This document shows, piece by piece, positions 44,202 to 54,865 of a DNA stretch of 64,000 nt. The position numbers were made by a program, and so were the translations under genes. The stretch covers positions 1 through 64,000 of the forward strand of contig CBDANB010000003.1 in assembly GCA_965197395.1 (NCBI GenBank). Direction: 5' to 3'. Source of the DNA: CAZYFH01 sp965197395. GTDB lineage: Bacteria > Acidobacteriota > Vicinamibacteria > Vicinamibacterales > UBA8438. Position 1 is the first letter of the stretch; every line of letters begins with the position of its first letter. A model generated the notes under the pieces. That model worked only from the letters and a program-made list of their open reading frames with translations, was not told where the DNA came from and did not search any database.

Positions 44202-45013
44202 GCCGCGTCGCCATCGTCATCGTCAGCTTCAACACCCGCGCGGCGCTCGAGGCTTGTCTCAGGTCGCTGCACGACCCAGCGCCGGTCACGGAACACGACA
44301 TCGTGGTCGTCGACAACGGGTCGACGGACGGGAGCGCCGACGCGGTCCGCTCAGGGTGGCCGCATGCGCAGGTCATCGCGATGGATCACAACGCGGGGTA
44401 CGCATGCGCAACCAACGCCGGGATCCGGGCGTCCAGCGCCGACCTGCTGCTGCTGTTGAACGGCGATACGGTCGTCCCGGCGGGCAGCGTCGACCGCCTG
44501 GTCGCTGCGCTCGAGGCCGACGCGACGGCGGCCATCGCCGGCCCGCGGGTCCTCACCCCACAGGGCGAGCTCGAGCTGTCGTTTGGTCGCATGATGTCGC
44601 CCTGGAACGAGGCGCGACAGAAGCTGCTTGGTCGCGCGCTGGCGGCTCGCCACCCGGCGGCCGTTCGCTGGCTCGATCGCCGTGCGCGGACGGCGCATTA
44701 CCCCGACTGGGTCAGCGGCGCCTGCCTGCTCGTGCGCCGCGCCGACGCGGAGGCCGTCGGTCTGCTCGACGAGCAGTTCTTCCTCTATACGGAAGACATC
44801 GACTTCTGCGCGGCGATGCGCAGGCGTGGGCGGCGCATCTTGTTCACGCCACGCGCCGAGATCATCCACGCGCGCGGTCAGGCCGGCGCCACGGCGCCGG
44901 CCGCCACGCATCGAGCGTATCGGCGGAGCCACCTCGCGTTCTATGCGAAGCACCACCCGCGATGGGTGCCGTTCTTGCGCGTCTATCTGCGGCTGCGAGG
45001 CGAGCTGCCGTAA
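44198..45013 (+). CDS. GT2-family glycosyltransferase (rhamnosyltransferase-like)
   Basis: The protein has 271 residues from the GTG at 44198 that overlaps the previous stop. VAIVIVSFNTRAALEACLRS, VVDNGSTDGS, LLLLNGDTVVPAGSVDRLVA (DxD region) and SGACLLVRRADAEAVGLLDE are typical of GT-A inverting transferases. There is no membrane anchor. It transfers a sugar to a lipid-linked acceptor. Confidence 0.9.
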   Translation: MSRVAIVIVSFNTRAALEACLRSLHDPAPVTEHDIVVVDNGSTDGSADAVRSGWPHAQVIAMDHNAGYACATNAGIRASSADLLLLLNGDTVVPAGSVDRLVAALEADATAAIAGPRVLTPQGELELSFGRMMSPWNEARQKLLGRALAARHPAAVRWLDRRARTAHYPDWVSGACLLVRRADAEAVGLLDEQFFLYTEDIDFCAAMRRRGRRILFTPRAEIIHARGQAGATAPAATHRAYRRSHLAFYAKHHPRWVPFLRVYLRLRGELP

Positions 45014-45153
45014 GCCTATCAACGGCGCAGCCTGCCCGAACGTGGCGATCGGCACAGGCCTCAGGGCTTCAGGCTCATGGGAAGACGAGTAAGCCATAAG
45101 CCATGAAACGCACCGCCAATCGAGGCCAGATCCGCGGCTGTTATAGTGGCCCG

Positions 45154-46269
45154 GTGCGAGTAGCGATCGACGCGCGCAAGCTGCACGACTTCGGGATCGG
45201 CACCTACGTCCGCAACCTGGTCCACGAGTTGGCGCGCCTCGACCACGACACCGAGTACGTGCTGTTGTGCCAACGCGACGACTCGACGTGGGCGGAGACG
45301 CTCGGGAGCAACTTTCGAGCAATCACCGAGCGCGCCGGCAACTACTCCGTGAGTGAGCAGTTCTTCGTGCCGTTCGACCTCGGCCGCGCCGGCGCCCAGC
45401 TCTTTCACGCGCCGCACTACGTGCTGCCTCCGTTGACACCGTGCCGCGCGATCGTCACGATCCACGACTGCATCCACCTCCGGTTTCCGCAGTATCTCCC
45501 GAACCGCTTCGCGCTCAGCTACGCGCGGGCACAGATCTGGTACGCCCTTCGCCGCGCGAGCCGCGTGCTCACCGTGTCGGAATCCTCCAAGCAGGACATC
45601 CTGCATTTCTTCGACGTGCCGGAGGACAAGATCACCGTCATCCCCAATGCCATCGACGAGCATTTCCGCGTCGAGCCGTCAGAGGAAGATATGGTGCGGG
45701 TCCGCGAACGCTATCAACTGCCCGACCGCTTCGTCATGTACGCCGGCAATGTGTTACCGCACAAGAACCTCGAGCGTCTCATCGAGGCATTCATGCTCGT
45801 CCGCAGCTCGGGTCTCGACGACCTCGGTCTCCTCGTCTCCGGGAGCGAGGTCTCCAGATACGCGACACTTCGACGCGCCGTCCACCGACACCACCTCCAC
45901 AAGCACGTGCGGTTTCTGGGCTACTTGCCCGCGAGCACGCTGGCTGTGCTCTACCGGCTGGCCGACGTCTTCGTGTTTCCCTCGCTCTACGAAGGGTTCG
46001 GGCTCTCGCCGCTCGAGGCTCTCGCGAGCGGCACGCCGGTCGTCGCATCCAACGTCTCTTCGTTGCCGGAGGTCCTCGGCGACGCGGCGGTGCTGATCGA
46101 CCCACGTGATCCGGCGTCGATTGCGGACGGCATCACCCGCGCGCTCGTTGATCGGACACTCCGAGAGGAGCTCCGACGCAAGGGCCTCGCGCGAGCCCGG
46201 GCGTTCTCCTGGGAGCAATCCGTCGCCAAGGTACGCCAGATCTACGGCGAGGTCGCGGCCGGGGCCTAA
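45154..46269 (+). CDS. GT4-type glycosyltransferase (mannosyltransferase-like)
   Basis: The protein has 371 residues from GTG 45154 (VRVAIDARKLHDFGIGTYV). An ATG 51 bp upstream in frame is possible but extends past the usual family start. It has VTIHDCIHLRFPQYL, VMYAGNVLPHKNLERLIEAF and EGFGLSPLEALASGTPVVAS. TATAGT just before the GTG could be a -10 box, but no good -35 is seen. Confidence 0.88.
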   Translation: MRVAIDARKLHDFGIGTYVRNLVHELARLDHDTEYVLLCQRDDSTWAETLGSNFRAITERAGNYSVSEQFFVPFDLGRAGAQLFHAPHYVLPPLTPCRAIVTIHDCIHLRFPQYLPNRFALSYARAQIWYALRRASRVLTVSESSKQDILHFFDVPEDKITVIPNAIDEHFRVEPSEEDMVRVRERYQLPDRFVMYAGNVLPHKNLERLIEAFMLVRSSGLDDLGLLVSGSEVSRYATLRRAVHRHHLHKHVRFLGYLPASTLAVLYRLADVFVFPSLYEGFGLSPLEALASGTPVVASNVSSLPEVLGDAAVLIDPRDPASIADGITRALVDRTLREELRRKGLARARAFSWEQSVAKVRQIYGEVAAGA

Positions 46270-46273
46270 ACTG

Positions 46274-47428
46274 GTGGCGAACATCGCGCGACGAACGGCG
46301 GACGCCTCACCCGCGCGGCTTGGAACGCGGCGCGTGGCGCTGATCCATGACTGGCTGACCGGGATGCGCGGGGGCGAGAGAGCGCTAGAAGCGCTTGTCG
46401 AGGTCCTTCCCGGCGCTCGGCTCTTCACCCTGCTGCACCGGCCCGGCAGCGTCAGCGCCGACCTCGAGGCGCTTCGCCCGCGGACCTCGTTCATCCAACG
46501 TCTCCCGCTGGCGCGTACGGTCTACCGGTACTATCTGCCGCTGTTTCCGGTCGCGGTCGAGCAGTTCGATCTGGACGGCTACGATGTGGTGGTGAGCACG
46601 AGCCACTGCGCCGCGAAGGCGGTCGTCCCCGTGGGCCGGGCGCGCCACCTCTGCTACTGCTTCACACCGATGCGGTATGCCTGGGACCAGTTCGACGCGT
46701 ACTTCGGCCGCGCGCGGGTCGGGCGGGTCCGGAGCCAGGTCTACGGGATGGCGATGCGCCGGCTCGCGCGCTGGGACGCCGGCACGTCCGGTCGGGTCCA
46801 CCGCTATGTCGCTATTTCCCAGCATGTTGCGGGGCGGATCGACCGATACTATAATCGGGCGGCCGACGTCGTCTATCCACCCGTCGACACGGAGTTCTTC
46901 ACCCCGAACGGGGCTTCACCAGGACGCTATTTCTTGGTCGTTTCGGCTCTCGTGCCTTACAAGCGCATCGATCACGCCATCGTGGCCTGCGAGCAGGCCG
47001 ACGTGCCGCTGCGCATCGTCGGCACGGGACCAGAGGCCGCGCGTCTCCGGGTCCGCGCGGGCCCAACGGTCACGTTCGTGGAGCACTGCTCGCAGGATGA
47101 GCTGCGCGACCTCTATCGAGGCGCACGCGCGTTCCTCCTGCCCGGCGAGGAGGACTTCGGGATCGCGCCCGTCGAGGCACAGGCCTGTGGCCGACCGGTG
47201 ATCGCCTTGGGCCGCGGCGGGGCGTGCGAGACCGTCCAGGACGGCGTGACAGGTGTGCTGGTCCGGGACGAGAACCAGGCGGCGTTCGCCGATGCCGTCC
47301 GTCGCCTCGACGACGCGGCGTTCGACCCCACCGCGCTCCATGAGGCCGCCACCCGGTTCTCGCGGTCCCGGTTCCAGATGGAGATGCGCTCGGCGATCGA
47401 GGCCCTCGTGGAGGAGGTGCGGCCATGA
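46274..47428 (+). CDS. GT4-type glycosyltransferase (WbaZ-like)
   Basis: The protein has 384 residues from the GTG at 46274, four bases after the previous stop. The N-terminus RVALIHDWLTGMRGGERALE and CYCFTPMRYAWDQFDAYF are characteristic of a mannosyltransferase subgroup. The donor region reads LPGEEDFGIAPVEAQACGRP. It overlaps the next gene by 4 bp. Confidence 0.88.
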   Translation: MANIARRTADASPARLGTRRVALIHDWLTGMRGGERALEALVEVLPGARLFTLLHRPGSVSADLEALRPRTSFIQRLPLARTVYRYYLPLFPVAVEQFDLDGYDVVVSTSHCAAKAVVPVGRARHLCYCFTPMRYAWDQFDAYFGRARVGRVRSQVYGMAMRRLARWDAGTSGRVHRYVAISQHVAGRIDRYYNRAADVVYPPVDTEFFTPNGASPGRYFLVVSALVPYKRIDHAIVACEQADVPLRIVGTGPEAARLRVRAGPTVTFVEHCSQDELRDLYRGARAFLLPGEEDFGIAPVEAQACGRPVIALGRGGACETVQDGVTGVLVRDENQAAFADAVRRLDDAAFDPTALHEAATRFSRSRFQMEMRSAIEALVEEVRP

Positions 47429-48867
47429 TGATGACGCGTCAGACGCGCGCGCTCGTCGCGTGTCACATCGTCCTGGACGGCCTCCTCGCCATGGCAGCCT
47501 TCGCCCTCGCATATCTCGCGCGCTTCGAGTCGGGCATCGTTGCCGCACCCAAAGGCCAGCCACCGTTCGACCAGTATCTGGTGCTTGCGCCGTTCATCGG
47601 TGTCCTCGTACCCGTCGCCTTCCACCTCCACGGCGTCTACCGCCTCAGACGGAGCCGGACGCGCGTCGAGGATTTCTTCGCCGTCTTCGTCGGCACCCTC
47701 CTGTCCATCGTGCTCGGTCTCCTCGGCACGCTGGTCTTCGAGGTGTACTACGCGTCACCCGCAGCGCGTGCGGCCGGCGCGTACGAGGTCTCCCAGCTGG
47801 TCTGGGGGCTGTTCCTCCTCGTCAACGTCGCGTTCGCGTACGCGTCGCGCGACGCGGTGCGCGCGGTGATGGAACGACGCTTCCGCAAGGGGATCGGATT
47901 GCGGCGCGCGCTGATCGCCGGCACCGGCGACCTCGCCCGACACGTCGCCGACCGCTTTCTCCAGAACGCCGAGTTCGGGTATCAGATTGCCGGGTTCGTC
48001 GATGACGCCCCGGGCGACGACCATCTCGGGTACCGCGGCTTGCCTCTGCTCGGCCCTCTCGCGGATACGGAGGAGATCATCCGACGGGAACACATCGATC
48101 AGCTCTACGTCGCGCTGCCGCTCGATCAGCACGTGAAGATGCTCGGCCTCGTCGAGATCGCGAATCGGGAGTGCATCGAGGTCAAGGTGATTCCGGATTT
48201 CCTGCAGTTCGTGACGCTCCGTGCGCGCCTGGAAGACCTCGACGGCATCCCGCTGATCAACGTCAACGACGTGCCGCTGCAGGGTTTCAACAGCATCGTG
48301 AAGCGCGTCATCGACATCGGTCTATCGGCGACCGGTCTCGCGGTGCTCGCGCTACCCTTCGCGGCCATCGCCGCCACGATTCGCGCTACCTCCATCGGTC
48401 CGGTCTTCTATCGACAGGAACGCATGGGGCTCGATGGGCGCCCGTTCATGGTCTTGAAGTTCCGGTCGATGTTCGATGGCGCCGAGCGAGAGACCGGTCC
48501 GGTCTGGGCGCACGAGAACGATCCCCGACGCACCGCGTTCGGGCGCATCCTGCGGCGCTTCAGCCTGGACGAGTTCCCGCAGCTCTGGAACGTGCTCACG
48601 GGGGACATGTCCCTGGTGGGGCCGCGGCCCGAGCGGCCGTTCTTCGTGCATCAGTTCAAGGAACGCGTCCCGCAATACATGCTGCGCCACAAGGTGAAGT
48701 CGGGAATGACCGGGTGGGCCCAAGTGAACGGCTGGCGCGGCAACACATCGATCGAAAAGCGCATCGAGTACGACCTCTACTACATCGAGAACTGGTCGGT
48801 CGCGCTCGACTTTAAAATCATATGGCTGACCCTCCTCCGCCTGTCCTTCCACAAGCACGCGTACTAA
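47425..48867 (+). CDS. Polyprenyl-phosphate glycosyl-1-phosphate transferase (WbaP/WcaJ type)
   Basis: The protein has 480 residues. Four N-terminal membrane segments precede a CoA_binding_3/Rossmann region (RALIAGTGDLARHVADRFLQ). A further membrane segment near residue 300 leads into the catalytic domain with VLKFRSMFDGAE, LDEFPQLWNVLTGDMSLVGP and RPER. It loads the first sugar phosphate on undecaprenyl phosphate and so primes repeat-unit synthesis. The sugar is probably glucose or galactose. Confidence 0.93.
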   Translation: MMMTRQTRALVACHIVLDGLLAMAAFALAYLARFESGIVAAPKGQPPFDQYLVLAPFIGVLVPVAFHLHGVYRLRRSRTRVEDFFAVFVGTLLSIVLGLLGTLVFEVYYASPAARAAGAYEVSQLVWGLFLLVNVAFAYASRDAVRAVMERRFRKGIGLRRALIAGTGDLARHVADRFLQNAEFGYQIAGFVDDAPGDDHLGYRGLPLLGPLADTEEIIRREHIDQLYVALPLDQHVKMLGLVEIANRECIEVKVIPDFLQFVTLRARLEDLDGIPLINVNDVPLQGFNSIVKRVIDIGLSATGLAVLALPFAAIAATIRATSIGPVFYRQERMGLDGRPFMVLKFRSMFDGAERETGPVWAHENDPRRTAFGRILRRFSLDEFPQLWNVLTGDMSLVGPRPERPFFVHQFKERVPQYMLRHKVKSGMTGWAQVNGWRGNTSIEKRIEYDLYYIENWSVALDFKIIWLTLLRLSFHKHAY

Positions 48868-48873
48868 GCGACG

Positions 48874-49815
<942 letters not shown>

Positions 49816-49867
49816 CAGCTACAGGGCCCCGGGACGCCGGCGAGGGCCAACGGTCGCAGTTCTTGCC

Positions 49868-52600
49868 TCAGGCGGACTCCTGTCGACTCTCGTCCACCGG
49901 CGCGCCGGTCTTCGAGCGCAGCAACTTGATGCCTCGCTCGATGCGTTCCGCGAGCTCGCGCTCGGTCTGTAGCGCCTTGAGAGTCGCCTGCGCGCTCTGC
50001 ACGGTGTCGTTCACGCGCGCCATGCTCTCGACGACATGGTCGACGACCGTCCGCTGCTCACTGAGCATCTCGAGGTTGACGCGCACGTCCTCGAGCACGT
50101 TGACGATGACGTTGGTCTTGAGCTGCACCTCGTCGACCAGCTTCTTGCGCGTCTCGATCACCGCCATCCGCTCCTCGGTCTCCCCGACGCTCTTGAGGGC
50201 CGCGTCGAGTTGTGCCCGGAGGGCATCCACCTGGTTGCGATGGTCGACGACGTGCTGGAGGTCCGCACGGCTCCGCTGGCTGATCTGATGGACCTCGTCG
50301 ACGCCTTTCTTGACCGACCCGACGAACGCCTCACGGGTCGCGATCGCCTGAATCTGGCTTTCCACGTTGTCGCTGAGCGTCTTGAGCTCCGTGAGACGCC
50401 CCTCGAATCCAGCGATCCTCTTCTCCGCGAACGACAGTTGGGTGTGACGCTGGTCGAGCTGCTTGAGCTGTTTGGTGACCTGCGCGATCTGGTCCTCCGT
50501 CGTCTTCACGTGCGTGCCGACGTCACGCTGCCGCGCCTGCACGCGCCCGAGCTCCTGCGTCAACTCTTCCTTGATCGTCGAGGCGCGAGTCAGCTCTTCC
50601 GAGACCCCCTGGATCTGCTTCAAACGCTCTTCCACCGACGCCGCGACGTCGCGACTGCCGTCGGCAAGCACCGTCAGACGCTTTTCTTGAGCCGCCAACT
50701 CCGCCTCATCCCGCTGGCTGCCTTTGAAGGCGGCGGCGGCCTTGTCGATCTGTGACCTGAGGCTGGCCACCTGCGTCGTGATCGGGAGCAGCTTGTGCTG
50801 CAGACTGGACACGGCCTGAAGCTTCTGGTGGGCGTCACCCACCTGTACGCCGAGCCCGTCGCAGTCGTTCTTGAGCGCCTCGACCTCGTTGCGCCGCGCG
50901 ATCTGCTCCTCGAGTCGCTTGTCGACCGACACGCTCAGGGCGTTGAGCGTGTTCAACCGCGTGTCGATCTTCTCGACCAACTGCTGATGCGCGGCGATCC
51001 GGGTCATCTGGTTGTCGAGATCGTCGGCAATGGCGACGAGCGTCGCCGCTTTCTGCGTGCCCTCGTCGACCACCGACAGCTTCTCGCTGATGGCGTCCAT
51101 GCGGGAGTCGAGCTCGGGGATGTGGCGCCGGAACTCCTCGACCCGCTTCAAGAACCCCTCGAATGCCGTGCGATCAGCGCCGACCTGGTCGCGGACCTTG
51201 CTGATCTCCGCTTGCGTCTTGTAGAACTCGTCGATCTCCTTCCGGAGCGTGTCGAGCTCTTTCCGCCCCTCGGTCAGGGTCTCGTGCTGGCGCGTCACGC
51301 GAGTGCCGAGGTCCTCGACCTGCCCGAGCCGCGTTTCGAGGGCCGTCAGCCCTTCCTGACGGCCGGCCAGCTCCTCGGCCCGCCCGGACAGCGCGTCTAG
51401 ATTCTTGCCCAGCGCGTCGGCCTTTTGGCCCATCGCCGCGACCGCCTTCTCCTTGCCGGCCAGACCGTCGAACCCGCGCTCGAGCGCGCCGAGCGTGTTC
51501 TGGAGCGCCTGGACACGCTGGTCGAACGACTCGAACTCTTTCCGCTCGAGCGACAAACGCTCGAAGTGCGCCTTGACGAACTCGGTGAGCTCGCCTCGCC
51601 CTTTGTCCAGCTTGGTCAAGTCGGCGGAGAACCCGGTCTTGGTCTGCTGCGCCTGCTCGAGCTGGGTGGTGATCTCGCTCGAGACCTGTTCAATCCGGCG
51701 CAGTGTCTCGTCGGCTTCCGCCGCCAGCTTCGTGCCCTCGTTGAGCTTGCCGATCTGCACATCCATGTTCCAGACCATCTCGCTCAAGCGATTCGACTCG
51801 ACAACCGCGTGTTCCACGGTGTGCTTCTGATTCTCGAGCACTTTGACCTTCTGCAGGACGTGCTCGGCGAGGGAGTTCAATGTGGCCAGCCGCTCCTCGG
51901 TCGTCTTGCTGAGCTCGTTGAGCTCGGCCAGCGGCCCCAACTTCTTCTCGACGTCACGCACCGCCTCAGTCGTGTTCGTGGCCTCCTCGCGGGTTGACCG
52001 CAGGGAGTCCTTCATGCGCCCGTGCTCCTGTTGGAGCTGGGCGGCGCGCGCCCGCAATTTGTCGAAGTCGCCCTTCAACGCGACGGTGCGCTCAGCGGAG
52101 TCCTTGACCTCGCCCTGGGCCTGCCGGAGCCCGTCGCGCAACTGGTCGAGCCCGGTCCGTTCCTTCTTCAGTGCATCGAGGTTGGCCGTCGTCTGGATCG
52201 TCTGGGTCGCCAACTGCTGCACCGCCTGCCGGTGCTTCTGGAGCTCGCCATCCGGAGCCAGGAGCTTGTCCGCGGTCTGCTCGGCCTGGCCGACCGCGTC
52301 GCCCAGCGATCGGACGCGCCCCTCGACCTGCTCGAACCCCTTCGTGCGAGCCTCGAGGGCCGAGAGTTTGGTCGATAGCTCCTCGAGCTTGCCGGTCGCC
52401 CCGGTCGCTCTCTCGTTCACTTGCTGCAGGGACTTGCCCACTTGCGACAGCTTCTTGGCATGCGCTTCGATCTGCGTCAGCATCGCGCTGAGCGCGCCAC
52501 GCTCTTCACGCGAAGTGTTGATCAGGGCTTCGAGCTCGTCCGCCTGCTCTTGCGCCGGCTTCCCGCCGCCGGTCCCCATCTTCTTGAACGCATCCAACAT
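49868..52600 (-). CDS. Large coiled-coil protein of unknown function
   Basis: The protein has 910 residues, almost all heptad-patterned alpha-helix rich in Glu, Lys, Gln and Leu. There is no signal peptide, membrane segment, ATPase head or other domain, so it is not an SMC protein. The start MLDAFKKMGTGGGKPAQEQA and the end GIKLLRSKTGAPVDESRQES are the only parts outside the coil. A fibre or scaffold in the cytoplasm is plausible. It is convergent with the polysaccharide operon, with only ~50 bp between. I know no named family. Confidence 0.75.
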   Translation of the reverse strand: MLDAFKKMGTGGGKPAQEQADELEALINTSREERGALSAMLTQIEAHAKKLSQVGKSLQQVNERATGATGKLEELSTKLSALEARTKGFEQVEGRVRSLGDAVGQAEQTADKLLAPDGELQKHRQAVQQLATQTIQTTANLDALKKERTGLDQLRDGLRQAQGEVKDSAERTVALKGDFDKLRARAAQLQQEHGRMKDSLRSTREEATNTTEAVRDVEKKLGPLAELNELSKTTEERLATLNSLAEHVLQKVKVLENQKHTVEHAVVESNRLSEMVWNMDVQIGKLNEGTKLAAEADETLRRIEQVSSEITTQLEQAQQTKTGFSADLTKLDKGRGELTEFVKAHFERLSLERKEFESFDQRVQALQNTLGALERGFDGLAGKEKAVAAMGQKADALGKNLDALSGRAEELAGRQEGLTALETRLGQVEDLGTRVTRQHETLTEGRKELDTLRKEIDEFYKTQAEISKVRDQVGADRTAFEGFLKRVEEFRRHIPELDSRMDAISEKLSVVDEGTQKAATLVAIADDLDNQMTRIAAHQQLVEKIDTRLNTLNALSVSVDKRLEEQIARRNEVEALKNDCDGLGVQVGDAHQKLQAVSSLQHKLLPITTQVASLRSQIDKAAAAFKGSQRDEAELAAQEKRLTVLADGSRDVAASVEERLKQIQGVSEELTRASTIKEELTQELGRVQARQRDVGTHVKTTEDQIAQVTKQLKQLDQRHTQLSFAEKRIAGFEGRLTELKTLSDNVESQIQAIATREAFVGSVKKGVDEVHQISQRSRADLQHVVDHRNQVDALRAQLDAALKSVGETEERMAVIETRKKLVDEVQLKTNVIVNVLEDVRVNLEMLSEQRTVVDHVVESMARVNDTVQSAQATLKALQTERELAERIERGIKLLRSKTGAPVDESRQESA

Positions 52601-52830
52601 GTTGTGACTCCTGGAGTGACGTGACGAGACGACGTCCGGACCCGACGTGCGGCTCTACGCGCACGCGCGATGCCCAGAATAGCCTTCCGGTCGTCGCGCT
52701 GACAACCCGAGCCGTCCCAGGCGCGCACGGCGCGCCTCGCCGGGCCGCGGAGTGTGGCTACCAGCCCCCATGATGCACGTCCCGCGGGGCTCGGGGCGAA
52801 GCCCCGTCTGATTAATGCAGCCTCGTCCGA

Positions 52831-53394
52831 TTAACGCTGCCCCGCCTCATTGTTCACGAGCCGCGCGGCGTAGACGATGTAGTGAAGCCCGGACACCAGC
52901 GTGATGGCGAGCGCGGCGTAGACCGCCACGTCGACGACGACCGATGGTCGGCCGAGATAATTGAAGTACAGCGTCAGCGCGCACGTCAGAATGTAGACGA
53001 GCGTCGCCGCTTTGCCGAGTCCCGATGGGTAGAAGGTGCGCCGCTCGATCGCCAGATTGACGACGGCCACCGTCAAGACGATCAGGACGTCTCGGCTGAT
53101 CACCAGCACCGTCAGCCACAACGGCAAGCGATTCGCGAGATCGAGCGGTGCGGTCAGGACGACGAACGTGGAGACCAACAAGAGCTTGTCCGCCATGGGA
53201 TCAAGCAGGGCGCCGAGGCTTGTACGTTGACCGGCCATGCGGGCGATCAGACCGTCGAGACCATCCGTGATGCCTGCCACCACGAAGACGATGAGCGCCC
53301 ACCCGTTGAACCCGTAGATCACGAGGATCACCAGGCCAGGCACCAGCATGAGCCTGAACAGCGTGAGCTGGTTGGCGGCGGTCAGGACGGCCAC
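52831..53394 (-). CDS. pgsA: CDP-diacylglycerol-glycerol-3-phosphate 3-phosphatidyltransferase
   Basis: The protein has 187 residues with about four to five membrane helices. The CDP-alcohol phosphatidyltransferase motif is complete: DGLDGLIARMAGQRTSLGAL followed by LDPMADK (D-G-x2-A-R-x8-G-x3-D-x3-D, with a slightly changed spacing). It makes phosphatidylglycerol phosphate. It follows the TPR lipoprotein gene by 6 bp. Confidence 0.92.
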   Translation of the reverse strand: MAVLTAANQLTLFRLMLVPGLVILVIYGFNGWALIVFVVAGITDGLDGLIARMAGQRTSLGALLDPMADKLLLVSTFVVLTAPLDLANRLPLWLTVLVISRDVLIVLTVAVVNLAIERRTFYPSGLGKAATLVYILTCALTLYFNYLGRPSVVVDVAVYAALAITLVSGLHYIVYAARLVNNEAGQR

Positions 53395-53400
53395 GGCGAA

Positions 53401-54747
53401 CTATCCCGGCTCCCCTGCCAGCGCGTCGAGCCGGTCCACCGCCTCGATCGCTTCCGCCCCGGTCACGGCGCGGATGGGCTGAAAGGACCCATCATCGAAC
53501 GCCGCCAGCACACCGGCCGACACGGCCGCGGCTGCGCTCGGGTAGTTGAGATGTAATTCGTTCATGTCGACGAACCGCGGACGCGCCTCGAGCCAGGGCC
53601 GGGCCCCCTCGGGGTCGATGGCGGCGATGAGACCCAGGACCCCGGCGACCACGTCGGCCAGCTCGCCCCGTCGCACGGCGCGGGCTGGCTCGAATCGATA
53701 CCTCGCGTCGACCGCCATGACGCGCGCCTGCGTCACGGCGAGAATCCAGTGATCCCCCCAGTGGTTCCGGGTGTCGGTGATGATCGGCGTGGTCTTACCC
53801 ACAGCCGCGTCATCGAGCAGTTGATCCAGCCGCACACCGAGTAGCGCGGCGAGATCGCCGCGTGTCACGGTGTCGCGCTCGGAGATTGCCTGGTATTCCG
53901 GTGGCAACGTCGCCACGCGTCGTCGGTCTCGAACACGCGCCAGCCGGCCGGCCGTCTCGTCGCTCGGCTCGAGAAGGTCCGCACGCCGATACACGTCTTC
54001 GGCGGCCTCTAGGTCGCCGCGTGCCTCGTACAGGTCACCCTCGAGGATCAGCGCGGCGACGTCGCGCGGGTCCAGTTCGCTCGCCCGCCGTGCATAACCG
54101 AGCGCGGCGACCAGATCGCCCTGCCGCTGCTCGAGCCCCGCCAGCTCCAAATACAGAAAGGCGCTGTCGGGCGATGCCTCGATCACCTGCGCATACGCCG
54201 CCTCCGCTTCGGCCACGTCACCCCGCTCGACGGCCGCCCGCGCCTCCGCGAGCCTGGTCGTCATAACGCGCAGTCGTAGCTCGGCCACCGCGCGGTCCAC
54301 CCGCGTCAACCCCGGGTCGACCTCGAGCGCGGCCTCGAAGCTGCGGAGCGCGGCTGTCAGGTCGTCACCGCGCACGAGCGCGTCCCCGCGGCCTACGAGG
54401 GCTGGGACGTATGCGGGATCACGATCCAGCGCCGCATCGAAGTGGGTCACCGCCTCCGCATACGCGCCGCGCGCCAGCTCCACCCAACCGAGGCCGGCAG
54501 TGGCCGGGTAGAACTCCGGGTCGCGCCCCGCCAACACGGTGAACCGCACCTCGGCTGCGGCGAGGTTGCCGGACTGCAGCACGGCCCAGGCCTCGCGCTG
54601 GCCGGAGATCGACGCGGCGTACTCCGGCGGCACATCGGGAAAGAGAAAATCGGGGTACGCCGGCGAGGTGACGACGGGCACTCGTGGGGCGCAGGCCACG
54701 GCCCCCAGCACGAGGAACGCCGCCAGCGACCGGCGGCTCACGATCAT
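53401..54747 (-). CDS. TPR-repeat lipoprotein with SLH-like C-terminal part
   Basis: The protein has 448 residues. The signal peptide ends in a lipobox with C19 (VLGAVAC). Several TPR units follow, for example AVTHFDAALDRDPAYVPALV and SAFLYLELAGLEQRQGDLVA. The C-terminal third (VTRGDLAALLGVRLDQLL, ARAVRRGELADVVAGVLGLI, FQPIRAVTGAEAIEAVDRL) looks like three degenerate S-layer homology repeats. It probably sits in the outer or inner membrane facing the periplasm and scaffolds other proteins. Confidence 0.8.
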   Translation of the reverse strand: MIVSRRSLAAFLVLGAVACAPRVPVVTSPAYPDFLFPDVPPEYAASISGQREAWAVLQSGNLAAAEVRFTVLAGRDPEFYPATAGLGWVELARGAYAEAVTHFDAALDRDPAYVPALVGRGDALVRGDDLTAALRSFEAALEVDPGLTRVDRAVAELRLRVMTTRLAEARAAVERGDVAEAEAAYAQVIEASPDSAFLYLELAGLEQRQGDLVAALGYARRASELDPRDVAALILEGDLYEARGDLEAAEDVYRRADLLEPSDETAGRLARVRDRRRVATLPPEYQAISERDTVTRGDLAALLGVRLDQLLDDAAVGKTTPIITDTRNHWGDHWILAVTQARVMAVDARYRFEPARAVRRGELADVVAGVLGLIAAIDPEGARPWLEARPRFVDMNELHLNYPSAAAAVSAGVLAAFDDGSFQPIRAVTGAEAIEAVDRLDALAGEPG

Positions 54748-54854
54748 CCGCGCGTCTCGTCGAGCGAGGACCCGGCGACGACCTGGCGGCGCGCCGCGAC
54801 GAGGAGACTGACGACCGCCGCGCGCTCACGCGCGGGTGCGTGATGCACGGTCAT
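54744..54854 (-). CDS. Possible 36-residue leader peptide
   Basis: A short frame (MTVHHAPARERAAVVSLLVA and on) ends in ATGA, overlapping the start of the TPR lipoprotein gene by 4 bp. That geometry suggests translational coupling. No family is recognised and the frame could be a chance one. Confidence 0.3.
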   Translation of the reverse strand: MTVHHAPARERAAVVSLLVAARRQVVAGSSLDETRG

Positions 54855-54865
54855 CCCGTAGCCTC

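Noticed and set aside
52780..52830. GC-rich palindrome as a terminator of pgsA
   Set aside because: The stem GGGGCT/AGCCCC is only 6 bp and lacks a T run, so it does not meet the usual criteria.
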